NCBI GenBank assembly: GCA_013388855.1 | Contig: JACAEM010000017.1 | Span: 1-64,000, forward strand | Reading direction: 5' to 3' | Source: Chloroflexota bacterium | Lineage (GTDB): Bacteria; Chloroflexota; Anaerolineae; Anaerolineales; Villigracilaceae | Length of the DNA stretch: 64,000 nucleotides | Shown here: positions 1 to 8,232 of the stretch, one piece after another | Layout: every line of letters begins with the position of its first letter | Position numbering within the stretch: the first letter of the stretch is position 1 | Program-made: the position numbers and the translations under genes | The notes under the pieces: model-generated | The model's database searches: none | Seen by the model: only the letters and a program-made list of their open reading frames with translations | What the model was told of the DNA's origin: nothing

Positions 1-187
1 ACAACGATATCTTTGCGAACCTGCATTTGTTGTTCCCGCTTTGTTCTGGCGGGTTGTCTCTTGGCAATATGGACATCTGTTCATTTCTCTATTTTAGCCC
101 ATCCATTTGGACACTCCCTCAGCAATAGATATGCTAGAATTTGAGGAAACCCGCTGTGTTACTATATTTTCAAGGAGAGAAATCAGA

Positions 188-877
188 ATGGCAAGTAAAA
201 GGGAACAGATCCGTGAGCGGAAGGCCCAGCAGGCACGTCAAACAAGGATGATCCAGATGGTAGGAGCCGGGGCCATTGTCCTTTTGGTCGTTTTAGTGGT
301 TTGGCAATTCCTGCCAAAGCCGCAGGGGCAGGCTCCGGTTGCATGTGATATCTTTTCGGATATTCCCGCCGCGGCGCAGTATAGCGCACCGCCCGAGAGG
401 ATTGACAGGACCAAACAATACTTTGCCACAGTCAAAATGGCAAAGGGCGGCGAATTCGTAATCCAGTTGTATGCAGACAAGGCGCCCATCACTGTAAACA
501 GTTTTGTGTTTCTGTCTTGTAAGGGGTATTTCAACGGTGTGACCTTCCACCGCGTGCTGGAAGGATTCATGGCGCAGGGCGGTGACCCCACTGGGTCTGG
601 CATGGGTGGACCCGGCTACAAATTCGTTAATGAGGATAGTGACCTGACCTTCGATAAGGCAGGCGTTGTAGCGATGGCGAACGCGGGACGGGACACAAAC
701 GGAAGTCAATTCTTCATTACATTCGTGCCTACTCCACAATTGAATGGCGGATATACCATCTTTGGGCAGGTGGTCGAGGGAATGGATGTGGTCAATGGAA
801 TTACCCGCCGGGACCCCGAGCAATTTCCGGACTTTGAGGGGGACGCGATGGAGAGCGTGACGATCACTGTCCAATAG
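188..877 (+). CDS. Membrane-anchored peptidyl-prolyl cis-trans isomerase (cyclophilin type)
   Basis: Cyclophilin-type prolyl isomerase, 229 aa, expected to assist folding of proteins outside the membrane. A basic N-terminus (about residues 1-24) is followed by one hydrophobic segment (about 25-40) that serves as membrane anchor or uncleaved signal. The isomerase domain (about 75-229) shows the family motifs FHRV, GGDPTGSG and NGSQFFIT. The start at 188 is chosen because AAGGAGAG lies just upstream and it precedes the anchor; an upstream ATG at 107 in the same frame adds 27 residues without family likeness. It is monocistronic, closed by a strong terminator directly downstream. Family assignment is firm; the substrate is unknown. 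Confidence 0.93.
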   Translation: MASKREQIRERKAQQARQTRMIQMVGAGAIVLLVVLVVWQFLPKPQGQAPVACDIFSDIPAAAQYSAPPERIDRTKQYFATVKMAKGGEFVIQLYADKAPITVNSFVFLSCKGYFNGVTFHRVLEGFMAQGGDPTGSGMGGPGYKFVNEDSDLTFDKAGVVAMANAGRDTNGSQFFITFVPTPQLNGGYTIFGQVVEGMDVVNGITRRDPEQFPDFEGDAMESVTITVQ

Positions 878-898
878 ATGATTGGACGATTAAACTGA

Positions 899-930
899 GA
901 AGTCCTCGGTGTTTGCCGAGGACTTCTTTT
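899..930 (+). terminator. Rho-independent terminator of the cyclophilin gene
   Basis: A perfect 11-bp stem (GAAGTCCTCGG at 899-909 with CCGAGGACTTC at 916-926) with a 6-nt loop is followed by TTTT. It sits 22 nt after the cyclophilin stop codon. Confidence 0.9.
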
Positions 931-954
931 GTTCATCTACTTGCCGGTTATCTG

Positions 955-2256
955 TTATCCACAGCCGCCACCGGATTTGTCGCGCTTTAATTGAAGTTTG
1001 ATCTTGGCTTCGAACTCCAGATTTTCGTATTCGATGGGGCTGGGGTCGCAGGATTCGTACCGACTCCCTAAAGCTGCGGGGAAGATATATGCCAATTGAT
1101 CGTCAGCAGCCTTCGGGTTGGGTTGAAGCGATTCGTCATCCTTGCCGAAGAAGGCGATCCAGTTGTTGATGCCTCCCTCAAGGATGTAACTATTTGTCAA
1201 ACTGGAGGCGACCAGCTTCTTCCATGCCCTTACCGCCGCAGTCTCGTCATTGCTCATGAGGATGAAGACGGAATTGGCAGTCGGTTCGGTCAGAAGGATG
1301 GGAACAACTTCCTCGATCCGTTCCTCAGGAATGTTGATCGCGCCTTCGATGTGATACAGGTTGAAATCCGCTTCAGGGCGTACATCGATGTAGATGGGAT
1401 TCATCGCCTGATTATATTTTGCCTTGAAGGCTTCCGCGGGGGTGATGAAGACCAGGCGCTTCGAGAGCATTTCATCTGCGGAGTAGGTGTAGGTATTGAT
1501 GATCGGGTCTGCGTTCTCCTGCGGGATGGTCTCGGTGCGTGTGAAAATCACCTTTTGGTACTTTTCTTCGAGCGACGGCGTGCCGATGAAAACGACGGCG
1601 AGGGCGAAGACAAATAATACGCCTGCGCCAACCAAACGAATCTTCGGTTCGCGGCTCATATCCTTTTTGCCAATGATGCGTTCCAATTGTTCCGCACCCC
1701 AGAACATGAAGAGCGCCATCAACACAACCAGCAGGACCACAACTCCGATGGGCAGGTTGAAGACCTGGTCAAGGGTGACGCGCCCAAAATAACCAGCGTT
1801 GTTGTACCAGTTGGTAAAGTATGGTTCGGTCTCACCGAAGAGGAATGCGCCGACAAAACCGCCGAGCATGAACAACATCCCGTCAATCTTGCCGGTGGAA
1901 GCGGACGCCAGCGACGTGGTCGGACAGAAACCGCCGATGATGAAGCCGATGCCCATAATCAGCCCGCCGACTATTCCCGACCAGAGGTAGGTCGGGTTGA
2001 CCCACACCTGGCTGAAATCAAGAATGCCGAGGCTTACCGCGCCGAAGAGCAGGACCATGGCAGTCACAATGGCGGTGAACATCACCTTGAGGACGGTCAG
2101 TTCGGTAAAGTAGAACTGAGCAGCGAGTTTGCGCGAATCGCCGAAGCCGGACATTTCGAGAGTGAAGCCAAATGCAAAGCCGATGACGCCAAAGAGTACG
2201 TACGTCCATGGATTTGCAGCGCTGACAGCGATGAATTCAGGAAGAGGGAAGTTCAT
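955..2256 (-). CDS. YeeE/YedE sulfur-transport protein fused to a rhodanese-like domain with C-terminal GGGCG
   Basis: 433 aa. Residues about 15-225 form a polytopic membrane domain of the YeeE/YedE family, which imports thiosulfate or related sulfur compounds; Cys111 in the motif GGFCPTTS is the conserved family cysteine. Residues about 288-372 are rhodanese-like (YIDVRPEADF and EGGINNW motifs), but the loop that normally carries the catalytic Cys reads MSNDETAA, so that cysteine is missing. The protein ends in GGGCG (Cys432). The only other cysteine is Cys403. The start has a perfect AGGAGG. It follows the other YeeE gene by 9 nt and is the last gene of the multiheme cytochrome operon. Transporter class is firm; the sulfur carrier role of the tail is inference. 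Confidence 0.85.
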   Translation of the reverse strand: MNFPLPEFIAVSAANPWTYVLFGVIGFAFGFTLEMSGFGDSRKLAAQFYFTELTVLKVMFTAIVTAMVLLFGAVSLGILDFSQVWVNPTYLWSGIVGGLIMGIGFIIGGFCPTTSLASASTGKIDGMLFMLGGFVGAFLFGETEPYFTNWYNNAGYFGRVTLDQVFNLPIGVVVLLVVLMALFMFWGAEQLERIIGKKDMSREPKIRLVGAGVLFVFALAVVFIGTPSLEEKYQKVIFTRTETIPQENADPIINTYTYSADEMLSKRLVFITPAEAFKAKYNQAMNPIYIDVRPEADFNLYHIEGAINIPEERIEEVVPILLTEPTANSVFILMSNDETAAVRAWKKLVASSLTNSYILEGGINNWIAFFGKDDESLQPNPKAADDQLAYIFPAALGSRYESCDPSPIEYENLEFEAKIKLQLKRDKSGGGCG

Positions 2257-2265
2257 TGCATCCTC

Positions 2266-2817
2266 CTAGTTCCACAACTTGCGTACGAAATATGCCAGTC
2301 CATACGCGCCGCCGAAAATAGCGAACATGATTGCCCAGGACCCAGCGGAAAGTGTTGCTCCGCCGGAGAGGGCCTGCCCGGAGGTGCAACCACGCGCCAT
2401 GCGGGCGCCGTAGAGGAACAGCACGCCGCCGAGGAACGCCATCAACCAACGTGTGCGGTTGGAAATGTTCGGTCCCTTGGTAGTCATGATCTTGAGACGC
2501 CCATTCAACAGCCCGGAGGTGAAACCGCCGAGCAGGGCACCGAAAAAGACCGGCACGATCCAGTCATCGAGCGGATTTTTATCCCCGCCCGCCATCTTCA
2601 AGAGATATGGATTGTTGTCCACATGAGAGGGGGATATCGCGTCGACAATCAGCGCGTCGATGCGGCTGGTGGCGCCGGAGGAGCCGAGTCCGTTCCCGGT
2701 TAGAAAGAACGCCAGGAACAATACAATCCCGAGAACCACTCCGCCAAAGTAAGGATGGACGTACGGTTTTTCCGGGCGTTTGAAAATACTTTTCTTGGTT
2801 ACAGGAGCAGTGGTCAT
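2266..2817 (-). CDS. YeeE/YedE family sulfur-transport membrane protein
   Basis: 183 aa, a second YeeE/YedE-type protein with four or so hydrophobic segments (about 25-45, 85-105, 125-140, 160-175). The family motif RGCTSGQALSGGA is present with Cys144. Together with the next gene it forms the two-piece arrangement common in this family, probably a thiosulfate or sulfide-compound permease. ATG at 2817 overlaps the TGA of the upstream cytochrome gene (ATGA), and AGAAGGAG precedes it, so translation is probably coupled. In the same frame the open reading extends upstream to 3060, but that part overlaps the cytochrome gene and is not protein-like. Confidence 0.85.
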   Translation of the reverse strand: MTTAPVTKKSIFKRPEKPYVHPYFGGVVLGIVLFLAFFLTGNGLGSSGATSRIDALIVDAISPSHVDNNPYLLKMAGGDKNPLDDWIVPVFFGALLGGFTSGLLNGRLKIMTTKGPNISNRTRWLMAFLGGVLFLYGARMARGCTSGQALSGGATLSAGSWAIMFAIFGGAYGLAYFVRKLWN

Positions 2818-5579
2818 TTTGATTCTCCTTCTGCTTTTGTTTCCTCTTTGTTCGCTTCGGTATGACTGTTCGTTTCTACCTCTTCCCAGCCCGTGACCAT
2901 ACCGCGCATGGCTTCGAGCGGTGTGGCCCCGGTTGTGGTGAGGTAAACATGGGCAACGATAAACGAGGCGAAAGTCCAGGCAATGAGCGAATGGAACGGC
3001 GCCAGAACGGGCAGCCCGCCGAATAGGTTTGCGATCTGCGGCCATTTCTGCACACCCCACATCAGGATGCCGGTCAAACCCTGTAGCGGCAGGAGCACGT
3101 TCAGAATCATGAAGTATGTTGCCTGTTGCAAGGGGTTGAGCCGTTTGCCGGGCGTCTTTTCAAATGGGTGTCCATGCCCTTCGAAGATGCCTTTGGTGTA
3201 GTACAGTATCTGTTTCATGGTGTCGTCGAAGAAACCATGAGGATGAGGGATATACCGTCGGATATTTTCAGTTGCAAGGTGATAGAACAGAGCAAGTACC
3301 GCGTTGATGGCAAGGATAGCAGCCAATACGTTGTGGATGATTACCACACCGTTGAATGAAAACACCCCGAAGATATCCGGTCTGTGGATGATCAAGCCTG
3401 TAAATAATAGGATGACAATCGCAACTGTCTGCAACCAGTGCCAGAAGCGTTCATATGCCTGATACATGTAGATGCGCTCGGTTCGTTTCGGACCTCTGAC
3501 CTGCTTCCGCGACGAGATATATCTCAGTGTCCCGTGCCCGATCACGCCCAACAGCGATCCGGTGAACATCAACGCGCCGAGCCAATCGACCCAGTTGACG
3601 CGGCTGGAGCCGAAGACATACATTTTGTCGTTGGATGGAACAGGGTTGTAGTACACCGCACCATCTTTACCCTTGACGATCTCGCCTGTGGCATTGACGT
3701 TGTTGTTTGCATCGAAGACCGGCGTCACACCGTTGGGCGCGTACTCGGAGAGTTTGATGGGCTGAGACACGCGCGATAAGTCGTTGTGGCAGGCTTTGCA
3801 GTCATTGACTGCATTCTCACTGCGGGCGACATTGTGGTTGATGCTATAAGGCTGGATCAGCCCCTCCATGCGCGGATCGTTCAGTCCAAGCGAAGCGAGT
3901 CTTGTTTTGACAGCCTCCTCCTTGGCAAGCGAGTCGATTACAAGTTCATCCTTTTCCAGCAAGCCGTTCCCGTTTGCGTCGAAAACGGAGAGAAGGTCAG
4001 GGTTGTAACTGCCGTTATCGAAATAGGCAGCCTCGAGGTCCACGAGACGAACCGGGCGGTTGTTCCCATTGTTGTCTGTGTATGCCCAGTAATAGGTCGT
4101 GATCAAATTGTACGGAGCAAGCAATGTGCCTCCGCCGATATTTGTGCGGTTGAGAAGCACGGGCTCGTAACCGGTCACTAATGATGTGACTTTATTGGGT
4201 TCGCCTTCCACGCCACGGCATGTTTTGACAGGCTCGCTGTTGAGTGTGAGCACTGTCCAATCGTAGGATTGAATGGCAGGTGCGTACATTTGCGGAATAT
4301 GGCAGGTCTCACAGGCGACTGCTTCCATGTGTGTGTCGATGTAGGGCAGCCAATCGGAATGTCCCTTGCTGGCGTCGTGACAGGAGTCGCAGCGGCGCAT
4401 GGTGCCTTTGAGTTCCGGTGCGACGTTGAATTGCGCGCTTTGCCCGCGGGCGAAATTATGATCAGGCCGCTTGAGATATTCGCCGATGTCGAGAACGCGC
4501 GGATCATAGACGAGGTGCTCTGGTTCAGCTTTCTGCGCTTCGTCGGCATGAGCGGGGTTGTTCAACGCGTAGTGACAATCGGTGCATTGCAACTGGCGTT
4601 CTGCATGGATGTCCCAGGAGCGGATGAGTTCGTTTTTGCCGCTCAGGTTGACACCCGAATCGACGATCTTTTGCGGGGAGATCACTTGTCCCGTTGTAGC
4701 AGTCTGCGGATAGTTCAGATCGCAGGCGTTGATGGTCAGAGGTTCGTTCGATTCGGGATGTACTTCGCCATGGCAAGTCGCACAATTTGCGTTGGTGGGA
4801 TCCTGGATTTTTACGAACTCGGCTTTGAGTTCACCGTTTTCGTCAAAGGCTTCGGTGGAATACGCATAACCGTTTTGCCCGAGGCTGGACCGGTCGACGA
4901 TTCCCGTGCCAACCAATGTAGCCATGTTGGCGAAAGCAAAGTCGCCTTTTTCGAGGGCGCTTACACGCGCTTCGTTGTTCGGGTTTTCGAAGTGGCACAG
5001 GAAGCAGTTCATTTCCATTGTGCCGGATTGGGCCCAATCCCAGGGTTCCGCCACGCCGTTTTCGTTCAGGATGCTGGCTTCGGGATTGTTTGCATCTGCG
5101 TTGAGACTGGTAAGCGGCTCGCCCTCGCGGGATGTGGTGGCGGGTCCACCTCCGACGACGCGGTACCCGTATTTTTGAAGCCATTCCGCTGTGGAGAGAT
5201 CAAGTCGTTCATCACCGTTTTGTGAGAGGTAACGGTAGGTGAGTGGGTCCCATTTGCCGAAGGTACCGGTGCTGGCGTTAAATTGACTGGTTGCCTTGTA
5301 GTCGCTGAGTCCAAGATCGGAGTGGAACGCGTGTTGTTGGATGAATTCCGTGTCGTGGCATTGTCCGCAGGTTTTCATGGTCGAGACCGGGTTTCCGGTA
5401 TCGAGCACGTTATCGCCCTTTGCATCGAGCAGGGCAAACGTCGGATGCAGGGACGAAGGTTGTAGAGCGGGAGCAGGTTCAGGCTTGGCAAGAGCCGTCT
5501 GAATTCCGAATGCAACGAGCGCCAGGGACATTCCGATTACAATGAGCAGGTTTCGAGTCAATGTTTTCATGTTATTCAT
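2814..5579 (-). CDS. Heptaheme cytochrome c fused to a membrane cytochrome b domain
   Basis: 921 aa. A signal sequence (about 8-31) precedes an extracytoplasmic region with seven CxxCH haem sites (Cys71, 192, 266, 332, 397, 423, 594). A canonical EF-hand calcium loop (Asp534-Glu545, DANGNGLLEKDE) lies between haem sites six and seven. From about 660 onward there is a di-haem cytochrome b-type domain with several membrane helices and histidines in RFWHWLQ, IIHNVLA, LFYHLA, PFHSLIA and IVAHVYL. The likely role is quinol oxidation at the membrane with transfer to the octaheme partner encoded upstream. Start and stop overlap both neighbours by ATGA. The b-c fusion and electron route are inferred from domains; the terminal acceptor is uncertain. 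Confidence 0.85.
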   Translation of the reverse strand: MNNMKTLTRNLLIVIGMSLALVAFGIQTALAKPEPAPALQPSSLHPTFALLDAKGDNVLDTGNPVSTMKTCGQCHDTEFIQQHAFHSDLGLSDYKATSQFNASTGTFGKWDPLTYRYLSQNGDERLDLSTAEWLQKYGYRVVGGGPATTSREGEPLTSLNADANNPEASILNENGVAEPWDWAQSGTMEMNCFLCHFENPNNEARVSALEKGDFAFANMATLVGTGIVDRSSLGQNGYAYSTEAFDENGELKAEFVKIQDPTNANCATCHGEVHPESNEPLTINACDLNYPQTATTGQVISPQKIVDSGVNLSGKNELIRSWDIHAERQLQCTDCHYALNNPAHADEAQKAEPEHLVYDPRVLDIGEYLKRPDHNFARGQSAQFNVAPELKGTMRRCDSCHDASKGHSDWLPYIDTHMEAVACETCHIPQMYAPAIQSYDWTVLTLNSEPVKTCRGVEGEPNKVTSLVTGYEPVLLNRTNIGGGTLLAPYNLITTYYWAYTDNNGNNRPVRLVDLEAAYFDNGSYNPDLLSVFDANGNGLLEKDELVIDSLAKEEAVKTRLASLGLNDPRMEGLIQPYSINHNVARSENAVNDCKACHNDLSRVSQPIKLSEYAPNGVTPVFDANNNVNATGEIVKGKDGAVYYNPVPSNDKMYVFGSSRVNWVDWLGALMFTGSLLGVIGHGTLRYISSRKQVRGPKRTERIYMYQAYERFWHWLQTVAIVILLFTGLIIHRPDIFGVFSFNGVVIIHNVLAAILAINAVLALFYHLATENIRRYIPHPHGFFDDTMKQILYYTKGIFEGHGHPFEKTPGKRLNPLQQATYFMILNVLLPLQGLTGILMWGVQKWPQIANLFGGLPVLAPFHSLIAWTFASFIVAHVYLTTTGATPLEAMRGMVTGWEEVETNSHTEANKEETKAEGESK

Positions 5580-7018
5580 TTTCCCCTTCCACCCCATTCG
5601 ATGGGATCGCCGGGGTATCCAAGTTCTTCCCAATTCATGCGCCCGTTTTCCCCGTGGCAGGATTCGCATTGCAGTGCGCTCTCGGCAGGTTGTACCATAT
5701 GCGTGGTTGGCCAGTACATATAAGTTTCTGTAAAGCCATATTCACCGCTATATTCCAGCCCTGTAATGGGAGCGGCGAGTTCAAAGGCGCTATTCCAATC
5801 GAAAGTTGTCCAGAAACCATCTTTGCCGGAGGTGATGGGCTGAAGCAGGTAGTTATTGACCACGTCATACGGTTGTTTAGCGATGTGGAGTTTGAAGGGG
5901 AAGATCTTGGCATTCAGGTCGTTGATGGTACCGGCGGGTTTGTTGATGTAGGTGACGCCGTTGGGGTCGATCTTGTCCCCGAGGATGTAGCGATATTCAT
6001 TGTTTCCGTTGAACCAAAGATAGGTGGGGGCGAAGTTTTTGTCGTAGACGAACTCGCCCTTGATCTTGAGGTAGGTGAAGTGGTCGTCTTCGCGTCCTTC
6101 CTGACCTGCCTGCGACCAGTCCCAGTAGATTTTGGTGGGGTCTTCAGTGGCTAATGCAGGGATGTGACAGGTTTGGCAGGCGACGGCGGAAAGGTGCGTG
6201 TTGATCCGCTCGTCTTCATGTTTCTGATTAACGTGGCATTGCTCGCAGGAGACCTGTTCCTTCGGATCGATAGTGTAATTATCTGCCACCATGCGTCCGA
6301 GGATTTGGTGATCGGTTGTCCAGTGGCAGTCGATACACTGCATGTTCAGTTCGCCGCCCATGTGCACATCGTTATTCTCGGAGGGGAAGTAGAGGCTTTC
6401 GTCGAGGTCGCCGTGTTTGACACCGTTGCCGCCGCCGCCGTCGAAGTGGCATTTACCGCAGTTCTCGCGCGTCGGTGTGCGGACGGATTTCGCTGCGGCG
6501 AGCAGGTCAACTCCCTCGGCGGGGTTGCCATAGGTGCCTTTGCCGTAGATGCCCGTATCGGCGTGGCAGGCGAGGCAGTCCACGTTTTCGGGGTTGGCGA
6601 GGGCGGCTTCGCGTCCCTGCTCCCAGCCGTAACCGGCATGACAGGACATGCACTTATTTTCGTTGCCCTGAGTGCCGATGCAAAAGTTATTGATCTGATT
6701 GATCTTGCCGATGGTTACATCATCTTCCCGCCACGGAACGTCGAAGGCTTTTGATTCCCACGTCCAGTGGGTGGTTGCCATGACCTGTGTTGCCGAGTCT
6801 TCATGGCATTCCAGGCAGGCGCGGGTCACGTCCTGCCCGGTTTTGAAATCGCCTTTGACGATGTCTGAGTGGTCAACGTGGACAAGCTTGGTGGGCAGAT
6901 AATCTTCCGGATTGGTGGAAGGCTTATCGGCGCGAGGCAGGAAGTAGAGGATGGGGACCAGGATCACCAAAATGATGCCGAGCAGTCCCAGGGTCCAGAA
7001 AGGGAAGCGTTTCTTCAT
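5576..7018 (-). CDS. Octaheme c-type cytochrome, tetrathionate reductase family (OTR-like)
   Basis: 480 aa, with one N-terminal membrane anchor or signal (about 8-27) and eight CxxCH sites (Cys68, 123, 148, 187, 228, 258, 281, 451). The stretches VDHSDIVKGDF and SCHAGYGW are typical of the octaheme tetrathionate reductase family, whose Shewanella member reduces tetrathionate, nitrite and hydroxylamine in vitro. It is probably the catalytic periplasmic or exocytoplasmic subunit, fed by the cytochrome b/c protein encoded immediately downstream. The ATG at 7018 has AGGAG before it; an upstream in-frame extension to 7312 overlaps the ArsR gene and is rejected. Neighbouring sulfur transporters favour a sulfur oxyanion as substrate, but this is inference. 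Confidence 0.88.
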   Translation of the reverse strand: MKKRFPFWTLGLLGIILVILVPILYFLPRADKPSTNPEDYLPTKLVHVDHSDIVKGDFKTGQDVTRACLECHEDSATQVMATTHWTWESKAFDVPWREDDVTIGKINQINNFCIGTQGNENKCMSCHAGYGWEQGREAALANPENVDCLACHADTGIYGKGTYGNPAEGVDLLAAAKSVRTPTRENCGKCHFDGGGGNGVKHGDLDESLYFPSENNDVHMGGELNMQCIDCHWTTDHQILGRMVADNYTIDPKEQVSCEQCHVNQKHEDERINTHLSAVACQTCHIPALATEDPTKIYWDWSQAGQEGREDDHFTYLKIKGEFVYDKNFAPTYLWFNGNNEYRYILGDKIDPNGVTYINKPAGTINDLNAKIFPFKLHIAKQPYDVVNNYLLQPITSGKDGFWTTFDWNSAFELAAPITGLEYSGEYGFTETYMYWPTTHMVQPAESALQCESCHGENGRMNWEELGYPGDPIEWGGRGK

Positions 7019-7026
7019 ACATTCTC

Positions 7027-7362
7027 CTATGAAAGGTCGTTGACAAGGCTCGCGCGCTGGGTTAGTCTGTCGCGCATTGCCGCGCGGAGCAGGTCCAATG
7101 CCTGAATAACGCGGGTGTCCGACAGGTGGTACGTAATGACCGTCCCCTGGCGCTCGGTGTATACGAGCCCGCGCTCGCGCAGAACCTTGAGATGCCTTGA
7201 CGTAGTGGGTTGAGGAATGCCCAATTCGTTGGTAAGTTCGGTGACATTGAGCGAGCGCTCGTTCAATGCGTACAAAATAAAGATGCGAGTTGGGTCTGAG
7301 AGTGCCGCGCAAAAATCCGCTTCGAGTTGGATAATTTCCTGCTTTAGGGTCTGATTTACCAT
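7027..7362 (-). CDS. ArsR/SmtB-family transcriptional regulator of the sulfur/multiheme operon
   Basis: 111 aa winged-helix repressor; the recognition helix region is GIPQPTTSRHLKVLRERGLV (about 48-67). It has a single cysteine, Cys18 in FCAALSDPTR, and no metal-binding CxC motif. It is the first gene of the minus-strand operon and ends 9 nt before the octaheme cytochrome start. A perfect inverted repeat with the geometry ATTC-N8-GAAT lies 12 nt upstream of its ATG; this is the site type described for the persulfide sensors SqrR and BigR. Those sensors use two cysteines, so either sensing here differs or the effector is not persulfide. AGGAG supports the start. Confidence 0.88.
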   Translation of the reverse strand: MVNQTLKQEIIQLEADFCAALSDPTRIFILYALNERSLNVTELTNELGIPQPTTSRHLKVLRERGLVYTERQGTVITYHLSDTRVIQALDLLRAAMRDRLTQRASLVNDLS

Positions 7363-7373
7363 CTTTTACTCCT

Positions 7374-7393
7374 ATATTCGCATGAACGAATAT
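7374..7393. promoter_or_regulatory. Probable ArsR-family operator (SqrR/BigR-like)
   Basis: Perfect 7-bp inverted repeat ATATTCG / CGAATAT separated by 6 nt, containing ATTC-N8-GAAT. It lies immediately upstream of the arsR-like start codon and fits autoregulation of the operon. Confidence 0.7.
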
Positions 7394-7411
7394 TTGAACT
7401 TATGATAATAC

Positions 7412-7435
7412 TGTGACTTTTTTCACAATAGTGAA
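7412..7435. promoter_or_regulatory. TGTGA-N6-TCACA palindrome with overlapping TTCAC-N4-GTGAA
   Basis: TGTGA (7412-7416), six bases and TCACA (7423-7427) form a CRP/FNR-type dyad; TTCAC (7422-7426) and GTGAA (7431-7435) form a second one. The site lies between the divergent arsR-like and XRE genes. The same half-sites recur upstream of the hydrogenase operon at 26654-26690. Confidence 0.5.
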
Positions 7436-7514
7436 GGTTGTCATTATAAGTTTGGCTTAATGTCACGGGGGATGGGCGGGAAATTGTGTAATATCTTAGT
7501 TAGGAAAGTGTTGC

Positions 7515-8126
7515 ATGGCTCTCTATCAAAACGATGCGATCTCTATAAACGTAGGAGAACGACTGCGAGAACTTCGCACCATGAATGATTTATCATTGCG
7601 CGCTTTGGCGATAAAAAGCGGGCTTTCGATTCATACACTTTCCATGATCGAAAAAGGAAAGGTGTCACCTTCTGTCAGCGCCCTGTATAAATTGGCAGAA
7701 GCGATGGATGTTTCCATTACATACTTCTTCAGCCCTCACAGTAAGCGGAGGCAGGTGATTTTCCTAAAATCAGACGCACGGACTCACATGCCATTTACAC
7801 GCGGGATATTTGAAGGGCTTGGTGGAGAAAATTTTGCGGGCAATATAGAACCGTTCCTGCTTACCTTGGAAAGCAGCGCCAATAGCGGTCCCCAGGTGAT
7901 GACTCATGCCGGAGAAGAATTCGTCTTTTGCCTGCGCGGTCAATTGGAGTATCAGGTGGATCACCAGATCTATGAACTTTCCGCTGGCGACAGTCTGTTA
8001 TTCGCAGCGCACCTGAAACATCGTTGGAAGAATCCGGGAAAGACGGTGGCGACTGCATTGATTATTGTCTCAGGCGTCATCGATCGCGATGCGTTGCAGG
8101 AAATACATTGGAGGGCGGGAGAATAG
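7515..8126 (+). CDS. XRE-family transcriptional regulator with C-terminal cupin
   Basis: 203 aa. An N-terminal helix-turn-helix (about 13-65: LRELRTMNDLSLRALA, GLSIHTLSMIEKG) is followed by a cupin barrel (about 105-190, with HAGEEFVFCLRG and LKHRWKNPG). This two-domain layout belongs to the XRE-cupin group that responds to small metabolites. It is divergent from the ArsR-led operon, with 152 bp between them that hold both candidate operators, so it may act on the same promoter region. A weak AGGAAAG precedes the start. The effector is unknown. Confidence 0.88.
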   Translation: MALYQNDAISINVGERLRELRTMNDLSLRALAIKSGLSIHTLSMIEKGKVSPSVSALYKLAEAMDVSITYFFSPHSKRRQVIFLKSDARTHMPFTRGIFEGLGGENFAGNIEPFLLTLESSANSGPQVMTHAGEEFVFCLRGQLEYQVDHQIYELSAGDSLLFAAHLKHRWKNPGKTVATALIIVSGVIDRDALQEIHWRAGE

Positions 8127-8137
8127 AAAAACAAAAA

Positions 8138-8155
8138 GCGACTCAGTTGAGTCGC
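8138..8155 (-). terminator. Terminator between XRE regulator and sufT (minus-strand active)
   Basis: GCGACTCA-GT-TGAGTCGC hairpin. Read on the minus strand it is followed by a T-rich run (TTTTTGTTTTT), so it mainly ends sufT transcription; on the plus strand the T tract is poor. Confidence 0.75.
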
Positions 8156-8232
8156 CTCTCATTTGCTTTGCCTGGACTCGGCGCACAATTTTAAGCCGAT
8201 ACTTGCTCCAGATTAACCGGCATTATCTCGCG

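Noticed and set aside
1687-2703. A 338-codon plus-strand frame across the two YeeE genes
   Set aside because: Highly charged composition opposite membrane helices, spans two genuine genes, no start signal.
5580-5669. N-terminal extension of the heptaheme protein to 5669
   Set aside because: It lies within the octaheme gene and would displace the signal sequence from the N-terminus.
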